Assembly (NCBI RefSeq): GCF_900100305.1
Contig: NZ_FNEY01000006.1
Span: 1 to 64,000, forward strand
DNA from: Paracidovorax citrulli
GTDB taxonomy: Bacteria > Pseudomonadota > Gammaproteobacteria > Burkholderiales > Burkholderiaceae_C
Direction: 5' to 3'
Length of the DNA: 64,000 nt
Every line of letters starts with the position of its first letter. The stretch's first letter is position 1. Made by a program: the position numbers and the translations under genes. Below the pieces are notes generated by a model. The model did not search any database. It was not told the DNA's origin and saw only the letters and a program-made list of their open reading frames with translations. Positions 37,380 through 46,006 of the stretch are shown piece by piece.

Positions 37380-37697
37380 ATGAAAACGAACGCTGAAGAC
37401 GCGGCCGGGCCTGCGCGCGCCCGGCCCACCGCCCCGTCATCGACCTTGGGGCTGGACCGGCTGCCGCGCAGCGTGCCCGCGCATGTCGCGGCCCTCCAGC
37501 CCGCGCGGGACGACCGCGAACAGGCCCTCGTGCAGCGCCTCATGGAAATCGGCTTCCTGCCCGGCGAGCCCGTGCGCGTCGTGGCCAGCGGTTTCCCCGG
37601 CGGCGATCCGCTGGCCGTGCGCATCGGCCAGGCCACCTTCGCGCTGCGGCGCCACGAGGCGGCGCTGGTGCAGGTGCAGCCGGAGGCCACGGCATGA
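37380..37697 (+). CDS. feoA: Ferrous iron transport protein A
   Basis: This 105-aa cytoplasmic SH3-like protein is needed for FeoB activity. The FeoA core is seen in the second half (LVQRLMEIGFLPGEPVRVVA, GDPLAVRIGQATFALRRHEA); the first 30 residues are a Pro/Ala-rich extension. The ATG follows a Fur box, and the gene overlaps feoB by four bases (ATGA), so translation is coupled. Confidence 0.93.
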   Translation: MKTNAEDAAGPARARPTAPSSTLGLDRLPRSVPAHVAALQPARDDREQALVQRLMEIGFLPGEPVRVVASGFPGGDPLAVRIGQATFALRRHEAALVQVQPEATA

Positions 37698-39592
37698 CCG
37701 CGCAGGCGTCCACCGCATCCGCGCAGCCGCTGCGCATCGCCCTGCTGGGCAACCCCAACTGCGGCAAGACCGCGCTCTTCAACCTGCTGACCGGCGCACG
37801 GCAGAAGGTCGCCAACTACGCGGGCGTCACCGTCGAACGCAAGGAAGGGCACCTGCAGACCGCCGGCGGCCGCCGCGTGCGCGTGCTCGACCTGCCCGGC
37901 ACGTACAGCCTGAACGCCCACAGCCTCGACGAGGCCGTCACGCGCGACATCGTTACGGGACGGCGCGCGGGCGAGCCGCTGCCCGACCTGCTCGTGTGCG
38001 TGACCGACGCGACGCATCTGCGGCTCAACCTGCGCCTGGTGCTCGAAGCCCGCGCGCTCGGCCTGCCGATGGTGCTGGCGCTCAACATGAGCGACATGGC
38101 CGAGCGCCAGGGCATCACGATCGACCGCGAGGTGCTGTCGCGCGAGCTGGGCATGCCGGTGATCGGCACCGTGGGCGTGCGCGCCGGGGGCGTGCGCGAG
38201 CTGCTGCAGTGGTTGGACCAGGCGCAGCCTTCGGCGCTGGCCGCACCAGCAGTACCGTCGCCTGCCGCCGGCAGCGGCACGCAGCCCCAGGTGGCGGAAC
38301 TGCACCAGGAGGTGCGCCGCATCATGGACCTCGCCGTGCGCGAGCCCCAGGTGAGCCTGCGCCGCGACGACCGCATCGACGCCGTGGTGCTGCACCCGGT
38401 GTGGGGCCTGCTGCTGCTGGCCGCCACGCTGTTCCTGATGTTCCAGGCGGTGTTCAGCTGGGCCGAGGCCCCCATGGGCTGGATCGAGGGCGCCACGGCC
38501 GCGGCCGGCGCCTGGATCAATGCCCACATGGCCGAAGGCACGCTGCGCAGCCTGCTCACCGACGGCATCATCGCGGGCGCGGGCGGCGTGGTGGTGTTCC
38601 TGCCGCAGATCCTGATCCTGTTCTTCTTCATCCTCGTGCTCGAGGATTCCGGCTACCTGCCGCGCGCCGCGTTCCTGCTCGACCGCGTCATGGGCACGGT
38701 GGGGCTCTCCGGCCGGTCGTTCATTCCGCTGCTCTCGAGCTTCGCCTGCGCCATTCCCGGGGTGATGGCCACGCGCTCGATTCCCGACTGGCGCGACCGG
38801 CTGGTGACCATCATGATCGCGCCGCTGATGACCTGCTCGGCGCGGCTGCCGGTGTATGCGCTGCTGATCGCCGCCTTCATCCCCGAGCGGACCGTGGGTG
38901 GCGTGTTCAACCTGCAGGGCCTGGTGCTGTTCGGCCTGTACGTGGGCGGCATCGTGAGCGCCATGGCCGTCGCGGCCGTGGCCAAGCTGGCACGCCGCAA
39001 CACCGGGGCGACGCCGCTGCTGATGGAGCTGCCCGCCTACCGCTGGCCCAGCCTGCGCGGCCTGGGCCTGGGCCTCTGGGAGCGGGCGCTGATTTTCCTG
39101 CGCCGCGTGGGCGGCATCATCCTGGCCGTCACCATCCTGCTGTGGTTCCTGTCGTCGTTCCCCGGCGCGCCCGAAGGCGCCACGGGCCCGGCCATCGAAT
39201 ACAGCTTCGCTGGCCGCATCGGCAGCGCGCTCGCGGTGCTGTTCGCACCCATCGGCTTCAACTGGCAGATCAGCATCGCGCTGGTGCCCGGCATGGCCGC
39301 GCGCGAGGTCGCGGTAGGCGCCCTGGGCACGGTGTACGCGCTCTCCGCCACCGGCGACGATGCCGCCGCGCAGCTGGGGCCGCTGATCGCCGGCAGCTGG
39401 TCGCTCGCCACGGCGCTGTCGCTGCTGGTGTGGTTCATCTTCGCGCCGCAGTGCATCTCCACCATCGCCGCGGTGCGGCGCGAGACCAACGGCTGGCGCT
39501 ACCCGCTCATCATGGTGGGCTACCTGTTCGGGCTGGCGTATGCCGCGAGCTTCGTCACCTACCGCATCGCACTCGCTCTCGGAGGAGGTTGA
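37694..39592 (+). CDS. feoB: Ferrous iron transporter, GTPase-permease
   Basis: This 632-aa inner-membrane protein has an N-terminal G domain: GNPNCGKTALFN (G1, aa 19-26), YAGVTVERKEG (G2), DLPGTYSLNAHS (G3) and LNMSDMAE (G4). The C-terminal part contains the Gate and transport core with many helices (PLLSSFACAIPGVMATRSIP, TCSARLPVYALLIAAFIPE, PGMAAREVAVGALGTVYALS). It is shorter than E. coli FeoB (773 aa), as in many other bacteria, probably from a shorter spacer and loops. It imports Fe2+ with FeoA. The gene overlaps feoA and is followed after six bases by a small Cys-rich gene. Confidence 0.95.
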   Translation: MTAQASTASAQPLRIALLGNPNCGKTALFNLLTGARQKVANYAGVTVERKEGHLQTAGGRRVRVLDLPGTYSLNAHSLDEAVTRDIVTGRRAGEPLPDLLVCVTDATHLRLNLRLVLEARALGLPMVLALNMSDMAERQGITIDREVLSRELGMPVIGTVGVRAGGVRELLQWLDQAQPSALAAPAVPSPAAGSGTQPQVAELHQEVRRIMDLAVREPQVSLRRDDRIDAVVLHPVWGLLLLAATLFLMFQAVFSWAEAPMGWIEGATAAAGAWINAHMAEGTLRSLLTDGIIAGAGGVVVFLPQILILFFFILVLEDSGYLPRAAFLLDRVMGTVGLSGRSFIPLLSSFACAIPGVMATRSIPDWRDRLVTIMIAPLMTCSARLPVYALLIAAFIPERTVGGVFNLQGLVLFGLYVGGIVSAMAVAAVAKLARRNTGATPLLMELPAYRWPSLRGLGLGLWERALIFLRRVGGIILAVTILLWFLSSFPGAPEGATGPAIEYSFAGRIGSALAVLFAPIGFNWQISIALVPGMAAREVAVGALGTVYALSATGDDAAAQLGPLIAGSWSLATALSLLVWFIFAPQCISTIAAVRRETNGWRYPLIMVGYLFGLAYAASFVTYRIALALGGG

Positions 39593-39598
39593 ACCGCC

Positions 39599-39919
39599 AT
39601 GGCCCAGGACATCATCGTCGGCCTGATCGTCGCCGCAGCCGTGCTCTACGTCGCGTGGCGCTACCTGCCGCGGCGCTGGCGCAGCCGCCTCGGCGCGGTG
39701 CATCCGGCCCTGGCCGGGCCGGCCGGCTGCGGGGGCTGCGACAGCTGTGGCAGCGGTGAAGGAACCGGCGGCGCGGGCGGCTGCTCGACGCAGCCCCGCG
39801 CGGCGGCGGGCAGCCATGAGGTTGTGCAGCCGATGGTCTTCCACCCGCCCGCGCAGGGCCGGGCGCACGACGGGGACGCAGCGAAGCCGCGCGCGGGCGA
39901 GGGCAGCGGCGACGCCTGA
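39599..39919 (+). CDS. FeoB-associated Cys-rich small membrane protein
   Basis: This 106-aa protein has one N-terminal membrane helix (DIIVGLIVAAAVLYVAWRYL), then a cysteine-rich segment (GCGGCDSCGSGEGTGGAGGC). It sits directly behind feoB, six bases away, and the GGAGGAGG ribosome site lies in the end of feoB, so it is the third gene of the feo operon. Small proteins of this kind (often annotated FeoC-like or FeoB-associated) are common after feoB; metal or cluster binding is likely but unproven. Confidence 0.75.
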   Translation: MAQDIIVGLIVAAAVLYVAWRYLPRRWRSRLGAVHPALAGPAGCGGCDSCGSGEGTGGAGGCSTQPRAAAGSHEVVQPMVFHPPAQGRAHDGDAAKPRAGEGSGDA

Positions 39920-39945
39920 ATTTTCATGAAGGGCTTTCCGCGCGA

Positions 39946-40641
39946 TCAGAACGCGCCGCCGGCACCCAGCACGTCCAGCGCATGCGCCAGGTTCGCCCGC
40001 GCCTGCGCTTCATAACGGCTTCGGAACCATTCCGTGTCGTAGAGCGCAGGGCGTTCCAGGAACGAGCGCAGGATCGCGCAGCGGCCGGCGCGGTAGCGGG
40101 GCCAGCGCACGAAGCGGTATTCGCGCCGCACGTTGCGCTCGAAAGCGGCATACACCGCGGGCGGCTGGCCGAGGATGGCGAGGTCGATGTCCACCACCCA
40201 GCGGTCGTCGCCCGTCACTGCGGACGCGTGGCCGTGGCACGTCGCGAGGATGTGGCGTTCCACGGTGCTCACGGTGTCGGCAGGCAGGCCCTGGCCCTGC
40301 AGGAAGCTGCGTGCCCAGCGGGCGCTGCGCTCCTCGTTGCGGCCCGACCAGGGCCAGTAAACGGCGTCGTGGAACCAGAGCGCCAGGGCGACGGTACGCG
40401 GGTCGTCCATCGCCTCGGTGGCGGTCTCCGCACCCGGGCCGTGGCCGGCCAGATTGCGCGCGGCGTCCCAGTGGTCGAGGCAGGCCTGCAGGTGGTGCGT
40501 GTCGTGGTACGCCCGCGGCCAGAACGACCAGTGGCGCAGCAGCCGGCGGCCCTCCGCCGTCCAGGCCGGGCCCTGCCGCGAGAGGGCCGCCCCGAGCGCA
40601 TCCCAGCGGCTCAGGAGCGCGCGGCGATCGGGAGCGGCCAT
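39946..40641 (-). CDS. HD-type predicted metal-dependent phosphohydrolase
   Basis: This 231-aa soluble protein has the pattern YHDTHHLQACLDHWD (about aa 45), then LWFHDAVYWP (HD pair, about aa 88) and a distal Asp in VVDIDLAILGQ. It corresponds to a conserved family annotated as predicted HD-superfamily hydrolase (COG4339-type), close to but not identical with classical HD domains. No signal or membrane segment is seen. It is convergent with the feo operon and upstream of argF on the minus strand, 27 bases from the feo small gene. The substrate is unknown. Confidence 0.8.
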   Translation of the reverse strand: MAAPDRRALLSRWDALGAALSRQGPAWTAEGRRLLRHWSFWPRAYHDTHHLQACLDHWDAARNLAGHGPGAETATEAMDDPRTVALALWFHDAVYWPWSGRNEERSARWARSFLQGQGLPADTVSTVERHILATCHGHASAVTGDDRWVVDIDLAILGQPPAVYAAFERNVRREYRFVRWPRYRAGRCAILRSFLERPALYDTEWFRSRYEAQARANLAHALDVLGAGGAF

Positions 40642-40686
40642 GGCAGTGAAGAAAGGTGGAGCGCCGCTAGGCTTGAGGCAGGCGCC

Positions 40687-41598
40687 TCACGCGACCTGGC
40701 CGAGCAGCAGGTACTCCATCAGCGCCTTCTGCACGTGCATGCGGTTTTCCGCCTCGTCCCACACGACGGACTGCGGGCCGTCGATGACGTCCGCCTCCAC
40801 TTCCTCGCCGCGGTGCGCCGGCAGGCAGTGCATGAAGAGCGCCTCCGGCCGCGCGGCGGCCATCATCTCGGCGTCCACGCACCAGTCGGCGAACGCCTTC
40901 TTGCGGGCCTCGTTCTCGGCCTCGTAGCCCATGCTGGTCCACACGTCGGTGGTGATGAGGTCGGCGCCGCGGCAGGCTTCCAGCGGGTCGCTGAACACCT
41001 TGTAATGCGACCCGGCCACCACGCCCGCGACGCGGCTGTCCACTTCGTAGCCGGAGGGGGTGCTCACATGCACGGTGAAGCCCAGCAGCTCGGCCGCCTG
41101 CAGCCAGGTGTTGGCCATGTTGTTGCCGTCGCCCACCCAGGCGACCGTCCTGCCCTGGATGGACCCCCGGTGCTCGATGAACGTGAAGATGTCCGCCAGG
41201 ATCTGGCAGGGATGGAACTCGTTGGTGAGGCCATTGATGACCGGCACCCGCGAATGCGCCGCGAAGCGCTCGATCTTGGTCTGCTCGTAGGTGCGGATCA
41301 TGACCAGATCCACCATGCGGCTGATGACCTTGGCGCTGTCCTCGATGGGCTCGGCGCGGCCGAGCTGGCTGTCGCCCGTGGTGAGGTGCACCACGCTGCC
41401 GCCGAGCTGGTACATGCCGGCCTCGAAGCTCACGCGCGTGCGCGTGCTGGCCTTCTCGAAGATCATGGCCAGCGTGCGGTCCGTGAGCGGATGGTGCTTC
41501 TCGTAGCGCTTGAACTTGCCCTTGATGACCGCCGCGCGTTCGAAGAGATAGGCGTATTCCTGAGCGGAAAAATCCTTGAATTGCAGGTAGTGCTTCAT
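40687..41598 (-). CDS. argF: Ornithine carbamoyltransferase, anabolic
   Basis: This 303-aa enzyme makes citrulline from ornithine and carbamoyl phosphate in arginine biosynthesis. The carbamoyl-phosphate site is in FEKASTRTRVSFEAGM, the ornithine/HPCQ site in LTNEFHPCQILADIF and the catalytic Cys in FMHCLPAHRGEEV. VGDGNNMANTWLQAAELLG is typical. The start is taken as the ATG at 41598 (MKHYLQFKDF), the usual start; an in-frame ATG lies 18 bases upstream. It is 14 bases after argD on the same strand, a biosynthetic argD-argF pair. Confidence 0.95.
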   Translation of the reverse strand: MKHYLQFKDFSAQEYAYLFERAAVIKGKFKRYEKHHPLTDRTLAMIFEKASTRTRVSFEAGMYQLGGSVVHLTTGDSQLGRAEPIEDSAKVISRMVDLVMIRTYEQTKIERFAAHSRVPVINGLTNEFHPCQILADIFTFIEHRGSIQGRTVAWVGDGNNMANTWLQAAELLGFTVHVSTPSGYEVDSRVAGVVAGSHYKVFSDPLEACRGADLITTDVWTSMGYEAENEARKKAFADWCVDAEMMAAARPEALFMHCLPAHRGEEVEADVIDGPQSVVWDEAENRMHVQKALMEYLLLGQVA

Positions 41599-41612
41599 GT
41601 CGGAGGGAGCTT

Positions 41613-42809
41613 TCATTCGGCCAGGAAGGCCTTGACCAGCGGAACGAGCAGAGACACGATCTCGTCGGCCTCTTCGCGCGTGAGGATGAGCGCGGGCACC
41701 ATGCGGATCACGCTGTCCGCGGTGACGGACAGCAGCAGGCCGGCTTCCGCGGCACGGCCCACGAGCACGCCGCACGGCCGGTCGAGCTCGATGCCCAGCA
41801 TCAGGCCCTGGCCGCGGATGTCCTTCACCCCGGGCAACCCGCCCAGCTCGCGCTGCAGGGCCGCCTTCAGGTGGGCGCCCACGTCGGCCGCGTTCTGCAG
41901 CAGGCCTTCTTCTTCCATGATGCGGATGGTTTCCACGCCCGCACGCATGGCCAGCGGGTTGCCGCCGAAGGTCGTGCCGTGGTTGCCCGGCGCGAAGATG
42001 TTCGCGGCCTTGGGGCCGGCCACCACGGCGCCGATCGGCACGCCCGAGCCCAGGCCCTTGGCCAGCGGCATCACGTCCGGCACGATGCCGGCCCACTGGT
42101 GCGCGAACCACCTGCCGGTGCGGCCCATGCCGCACTGCACCTCGTCGATCATCATCAGCCAGCCGCGCTCGTCGCAGAGCTGCCGCAGCTGCTGCAGGTA
42201 CTCGATGCGCATCGGGTTCACGCCGCCTTCGCCCTGGATGGTCTCGAAGAACACGGCCACCACGTCGGGGTTGCCCTCCGTGGCTTGGCGGATGGCCTCG
42301 ATGTCGTTCATCGGCACGCGGATGAAGCCTTCGACCAGCGGGCCGAAGCCGGCCTGCACCTTCGGGTTGCCGGTGGCCGACAGGGTGGCGATGGAGCGGC
42401 CGTGGAAGGCCTTCTCATAGACCACGATCTGCGGGCGCCCGATGCCCTTGTCGTGGCCGTACTTGCGCGCCAGCTTGAGCGCGGCCTCGTTGGCCTCCAG
42501 CCCGGAATTGCAAAAGAACACGTTGGTCATGCCGGAACGCTCCACCAGCCGCGCGGCGAGCTGCTCCTGCAGGGGCACGTGGTAGTAATTGGAGCTGTGG
42601 ATCAGCTTGGCCACCTGCTCCTGCAGCGCGGGCACCAGCTTCGGGTGGTTGTGGCCCAGCGTGTTCACGGCGATGCCGCCCAGCGCGTCGAGGTACTGCT
42701 TGCCGTCCACGTCCCAGACCCTGCAGCCCTGGCCTCGCTCGAGCGCGATCGGCAGGCGGCCGTAGGTGTTCATCACGTGGGGCGAGGCGGGCTGGGCGGA
42801 AGCGCTCAT
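41613..42809 (-). CDS. argD: Acetylornithine aminotransferase
   Basis: This 398-aa class-III PLP aminotransferase converts N-acetylglutamate semialdehyde to N-acetylornithine. Blocks are NTYGRLPIALERGQGCRVWD, DALGGIAVNTLGHNHPKLV, VFFCNSGLEANEAALKLARK, MMIDEVQCGMGRTGRWFAHQ and the PLP lysine in PLAKGLGSGVPIGAV. The ATG at 42809 follows CCTGGAGATCTCCGC, a fair ribosome site. It is first in the argD-argF unit. Confidence 0.94.
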   Translation of the reverse strand: MSASAQPASPHVMNTYGRLPIALERGQGCRVWDVDGKQYLDALGGIAVNTLGHNHPKLVPALQEQVAKLIHSSNYYHVPLQEQLAARLVERSGMTNVFFCNSGLEANEAALKLARKYGHDKGIGRPQIVVYEKAFHGRSIATLSATGNPKVQAGFGPLVEGFIRVPMNDIEAIRQATEGNPDVVAVFFETIQGEGGVNPMRIEYLQQLRQLCDERGWLMMIDEVQCGMGRTGRWFAHQWAGIVPDVMPLAKGLGSGVPIGAVVAGPKAANIFAPGNHGTTFGGNPLAMRAGVETIRIMEEEGLLQNAADVGAHLKAALQRELGGLPGVKDIRGQGLMLGIELDRPCGVLVGRAAEAGLLLSVTADSVIRMVPALILTREEADEIVSLLVPLVKAFLAE

Positions 42810-42981
42810 GCGGAGATCTCCAGGCGTTCGATGCGAATCGGGAAAGAATGCGCCGGTCCGGGGAGAAGGCCGCCCGGCGCGCGAAGGCACGATTCTAGGT
42901 GCAGGGCATGATGGAGCCATTGCCGATTGCGCATCACAGCCATGCGGGCCGGGGGAACGCCAGGGTCTTTGGGATGGGTAG

Positions 42982-42995
42982 CTCTTATATAAGAG
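42982..42995. promoter_or_regulatory. Perfect 14-bp palindrome upstream of the DUF3579 gene
   Basis: CTCTTATATAAGAG is a perfect inverted repeat in an AT-rich island between argD and the DUF3579 gene, 70 bases before the latter's start. It could be an operator for a dimeric regulator; a TATATAA core also resembles a -10 element. Regulator unknown. Confidence 0.5.
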
Positions 42996-43065
42996 TTAGA
43001 ATGCTGGTCAGTAGCGCCTGGCGGCGATCCTGCGGCGATTCCACTCCACGACCCCCCGATCCCCC

Positions 43066-43395
43066 ATGGTTTCCCCCAACTCGAAAGAAGTCTTCATCCA
43101 AGGCATCACCCACGACGGGAAAACCTTCCGCCCCAGCGACTGGGCAGAGCGCCTCGCGGGGGTCATGGGCCAGTTCCGGCCCGGCGGCGCCAGGCCCGGC
43201 AGCCATCTGAGCTATTCCCCCTGGTGCGTGCCCACCACCATGAATGGCGTGAAGTGCGTGGTGGTCCACCGCGACCTCCAGACGCATGAGCCCATGGCCT
43301 GGGACTTCGTCATGAATTTCGCGCGAGACAACGGCCTGCAGGTGGCCGAGGCCTGCCTGCTGCCGGACGGCGTTCCTGCCCCTGGGAAGGCCTGA
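43066..43395 (+). CDS. DUF3579-family protein
   Basis: This 109-aa protein has the family block KEVFIQGITHDGKTFRPSDW, then LAGVMGQFRPGG, LSYSPWCVPTTMNGVKCVVV and a C-terminal DFVMNFARDNGLQV. It matches what I know of DUF3579, a small conserved beta-proteobacterial family of unknown function. It appears single, with its own AT-rich upstream region holding the 14-bp palindrome. It is convergent with the Mqo gene across a terminator. Confidence 0.85.
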   Translation: MVSPNSKEVFIQGITHDGKTFRPSDWAERLAGVMGQFRPGGARPGSHLSYSPWCVPTTMNGVKCVVVHRDLQTHEPMAWDFVMNFARDNGLQVAEACLLPDGVPAPGKA

Positions 43396-43506
43396 GCCCC
43401 GCTGGGTCCTGCCTTTCCGCGAACCGGGCGCGCCGCTCCAGGCCATCGGGCTGCGCGTCCGCTCCCCCATCCCCGTTTCCCATGAGCCCGTCGCCCCGCC
43501 GGCAAT

Positions 43507-43543
43507 GAAAAAGCCGCGCTGGTGGCATTGCCATCAGCGCGGC
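43507..43543 (-). terminator. Rho-independent terminator of mqo
   Basis: GCCGCGCTG (43513-43521) pairs with CAGCGCGGC (43535-43543), continuing into TGGCA/TGCCA. On the minus strand it is followed by TTTTT (43508-43512). Lies just after the mqo stop. Confidence 0.85.
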
Positions 43544-43568
43544 CAGGCGGGACGCCGGGGCGTTGGCC

Positions 43569-45265
43569 TCAGAGTGCCTGCATTTCCTTGTTCTGGTTGC
43601 GCGGAGCGGCCGGCATCACGGCGGCCGGCGCCGCCGGTGGCGTGGCGGACGGGGAGAGGTCTGCCGGAACGTCCAGGTAGGGCAGGTGCAGCGCCGCGCT
43701 GGTCATGCGCCGGATCTCGTTGGTCGTTGCGGCGCTTTCGTTGATCTTGCGGCCATACGACGGGATGATCTTCTGCAGGCGCGGCTTCCAGCCGGCGTCC
43801 GTCATCTGCTGGGGGAATGCCTTGGCCATCAGGTTCAGCATGATGTAGGGCGCCGTCGATGCCCCGGGAGAGGCACCCATCAGGGCCGCGATGGTGCCAT
43901 CGGCGTCGGTCACGATCTCCGTCCCGAACTGCAGCACGGCGCCTTTCTCGGGATCGCGCTTGATCACCTGCACGCGCTGCCCGGCGGTCACCAGGCGCCA
44001 GTCCTCGCGCTTCGCCTGCGGGAAGTAGGCCTGCAGTTCCCTGTAGCGGTCCTCGTCGGTGAGTTCCGCCTGCTGCAGCAGGTACTTCACCAGATCGAGG
44101 TTGTGGATGCCCACGCGCAGCATGCCCACGAGATTGTCGTGCGTGACGGAAGAGAACAGGTCGAACCAGGAGCCGTGCTTGAGGAACTTCGTGGTGGCCA
44201 GGGCGAAGGGCCCGAAGAGCACGACCGGCTTGCCGTCCAGGTTGCGGGCGTCCATGTGCGGAACCGACATCGGCGGGGAGCCGGTGGAGGCGATGCCGTA
44301 GGCCTTCACGCCGTGGCGTGCGGTGAGTTCGGGGTTCTCGGTGGCGAGGAACTGCCCGCCCACGGGAAAGCCTGCGTAGTTCTTCGACTCGGGAATGCCC
44401 GATGCCTGCAGCAGCTTGAGGGCCGCGCCGCCGGCGCCCACGAAGACGAAGCGGGCCTTGATGGTCTTCTCCTTGCCGCCCTCGGCGAGCTGGGCCACGG
44501 TCACGTTCCAGGTCTTGTCGGCGTTCTGGCGCAGCGCGCGCACTTCGTGCTGCAGACTCAGCGTGAAGTTCGGGCTTTTTCGCAGGCCCTCCATGAGCTG
44601 GGTGGTCACCGCGCCGTAGTTCACGTCGGTGCCCAGGGGCATGTAGGTGGCGGCCACCTTCTGGCCCGGATCGCGGCCTTCGATCATCAGCGGAGCCCAT
44701 TCGCGGATGCGGGCCTGGTCCTCCGAATACTGCATGCCGTAGAAGAGCGGATTGCTCACCAGCGCGGCGTGGCGCTTGCGCAGGTAGGCGATGTTGTCAT
44801 CCCCCCAGACGAAGCTCATGTGGGGTGTCGGGTTGATGAAGGTGCCCGGCGCCTGCATGGCGCCGCGGCCGACCTGGTGTGCCCAGAACTGGCGCGACAC
44901 CTCGAACTGCTCGGCGATGCCCACGGCGCGCCTGGTTTCGATGGAGCCGTCGGGAAGCTGCGGCGTGTAGTTCAGTTCCGCGAAGCCCGAATGCCCCGTG
45001 CCCGCGTTGTTCCAGCCATTGGAGCTTTCCAGGGCCACGCCATCCAGGCGCTCGAAGACCTGGATCTTCCAGTCGGGCTGCAGTTCCTGCAGATAGGTGG
45101 CCAGTGTCGTGCTCATGGTGCCGGCGCCGACCATCACCACATCGATGGGCTGGTCGTTTTCGGCAGGGGGACGGAGCGGGGGAACAGGGGCCAGTACAGG
45201 AACAGTACAGCGGCCAGGACGAGCACCAAGAGGGTGCCGGACAAGGCTTTGAACGTCTTTTTCAT
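43569..45265 (-). CDS. mqo: Malate:quinone oxidoreductase, with apparent N-terminal frameshift
   Basis: This FAD enzyme oxidises malate to oxaloacetate and feeds the quinone pool. The catalytic body is intact: [60 protein letters not shown] and others, ending with a Pro/Ala-rich tail. A hydrophobic anchor expected at the N-terminus ([28 protein letters not shown]) is encoded from an ATG at 45265 but in another frame. One extra base in either of two C5 runs (45166-45170 or 45178-45182) would join the parts to about 566 aa, the family length. The frame of the body stays open upstream to 45386 without homology. True mutation, slippage or sequence error are all possible. Confidence 0.82.
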
Positions 45266-45477
45266 GGAACACGACGGCTGCGCGCGAAAGGCCTGCCATC
45301 AGGGCAGGCCGGGCATCGCTACCGGAGAACGGGAAATTTTGGAAGCGGGATTGTCCCACCAAAGTGAAAACCTTTACAAAAAACAAGTTTCACTTTCCCA
45401 GTCCATGGTATTGCGGTGCATGAACCCGCGGCGATACGCATGCGGCTCCACGCGGCCGGCGGCAGAGGCCGGAAACG

Positions 45478-45500
45478 AAAAAACCGCCCGAAGGCGGTTT
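45478..45500 (-). terminator. Rho-independent terminator of rpsT
   Basis: AAACCGCC (45481-45488) pairs with GGCGGTTT (45493-45500) around CGAA; on the minus strand the stem is followed by TTTTTTCG. It is 76 bases after the rpsT stop codon. Confidence 0.85.
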
Positions 45501-45575
45501 CTCGTTTTCTTGCTGACAGCGCACCCGTTGCAAACGGCGGACGGCGGGGCCGCCCGGGCTGTTGCCTGAAGAGGG

Positions 45576-45875
45576 TCAGGCGGCCAGTGCCAGGGCTTTC
45601 ACCTTGGCGGACAGGCGGCTCTTGTCGCGAGCGGCCTTGTTCTTGTGGAAGATGCCCTTGTCGGCGATCGTGTCGACCACGGACTGCATCTTGGCGAACA
45701 GTTCGGACGCCTTCGTCTTGTCGCCGGCCAGAACGGCCTTCTCGACGTTCTTGACGGCGGTGCGGTACTTCGAGCGCAGCGAGGTGTTGGCTGCGTTCAG
45801 CTTCACGTCCTGGCGCGCGCGCTTGCGGCCGGAGGCGAGGCGGGGGTTCTTTTTCTTGGGCTTGGCAGATGCCAT
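45576..45875 (-). CDS. rpsT: 30S ribosomal protein S20
   Basis: This 99-aa very basic protein begins [20 protein letters not shown] and contains [20 protein letters not shown] and [20 protein letters not shown], the canonical S20 pattern. It binds 16S rRNA. The gene is monocistronic with its own promoter and terminator, as is common, and divergent from murJ. Confidence 0.98.
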   Translation of the reverse strand: MASAKPKKKNPRLASGRKRARQDVKLNAANTSLRSKYRTAVKNVEKAVLAGDKTKASELFAKMQSVVDTIADKGIFHKNKAARDKSRLSAKVKALALAA

Positions 45876-45921
45876 GATGGATTCCTTAGGTGTCTGAGGA
45901 TGATGTCAGCAAAGCCGGCGA

Positions 45922-45927
45922 TTATAG
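45922..45927 (-). promoter_or_regulatory. -10 element of the rpsT promoter
   Basis: On the minus strand GGGCTATAAT ends here, a perfect -10. It is about 47 bases before the rpsT ATG. The same GGGCTATAAT string stands before rpmF at 60219-60228. A clear -35 could not be fixed. Confidence 0.5.
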
Positions 45928-46006
45928 CCCAGGCTTGCGCAAGGCGGTCTCCCCTGTCCATCATCCCCGGCCTGTGACGGCGGGCGCAGCGCATACACTC
46001 CTGCCC

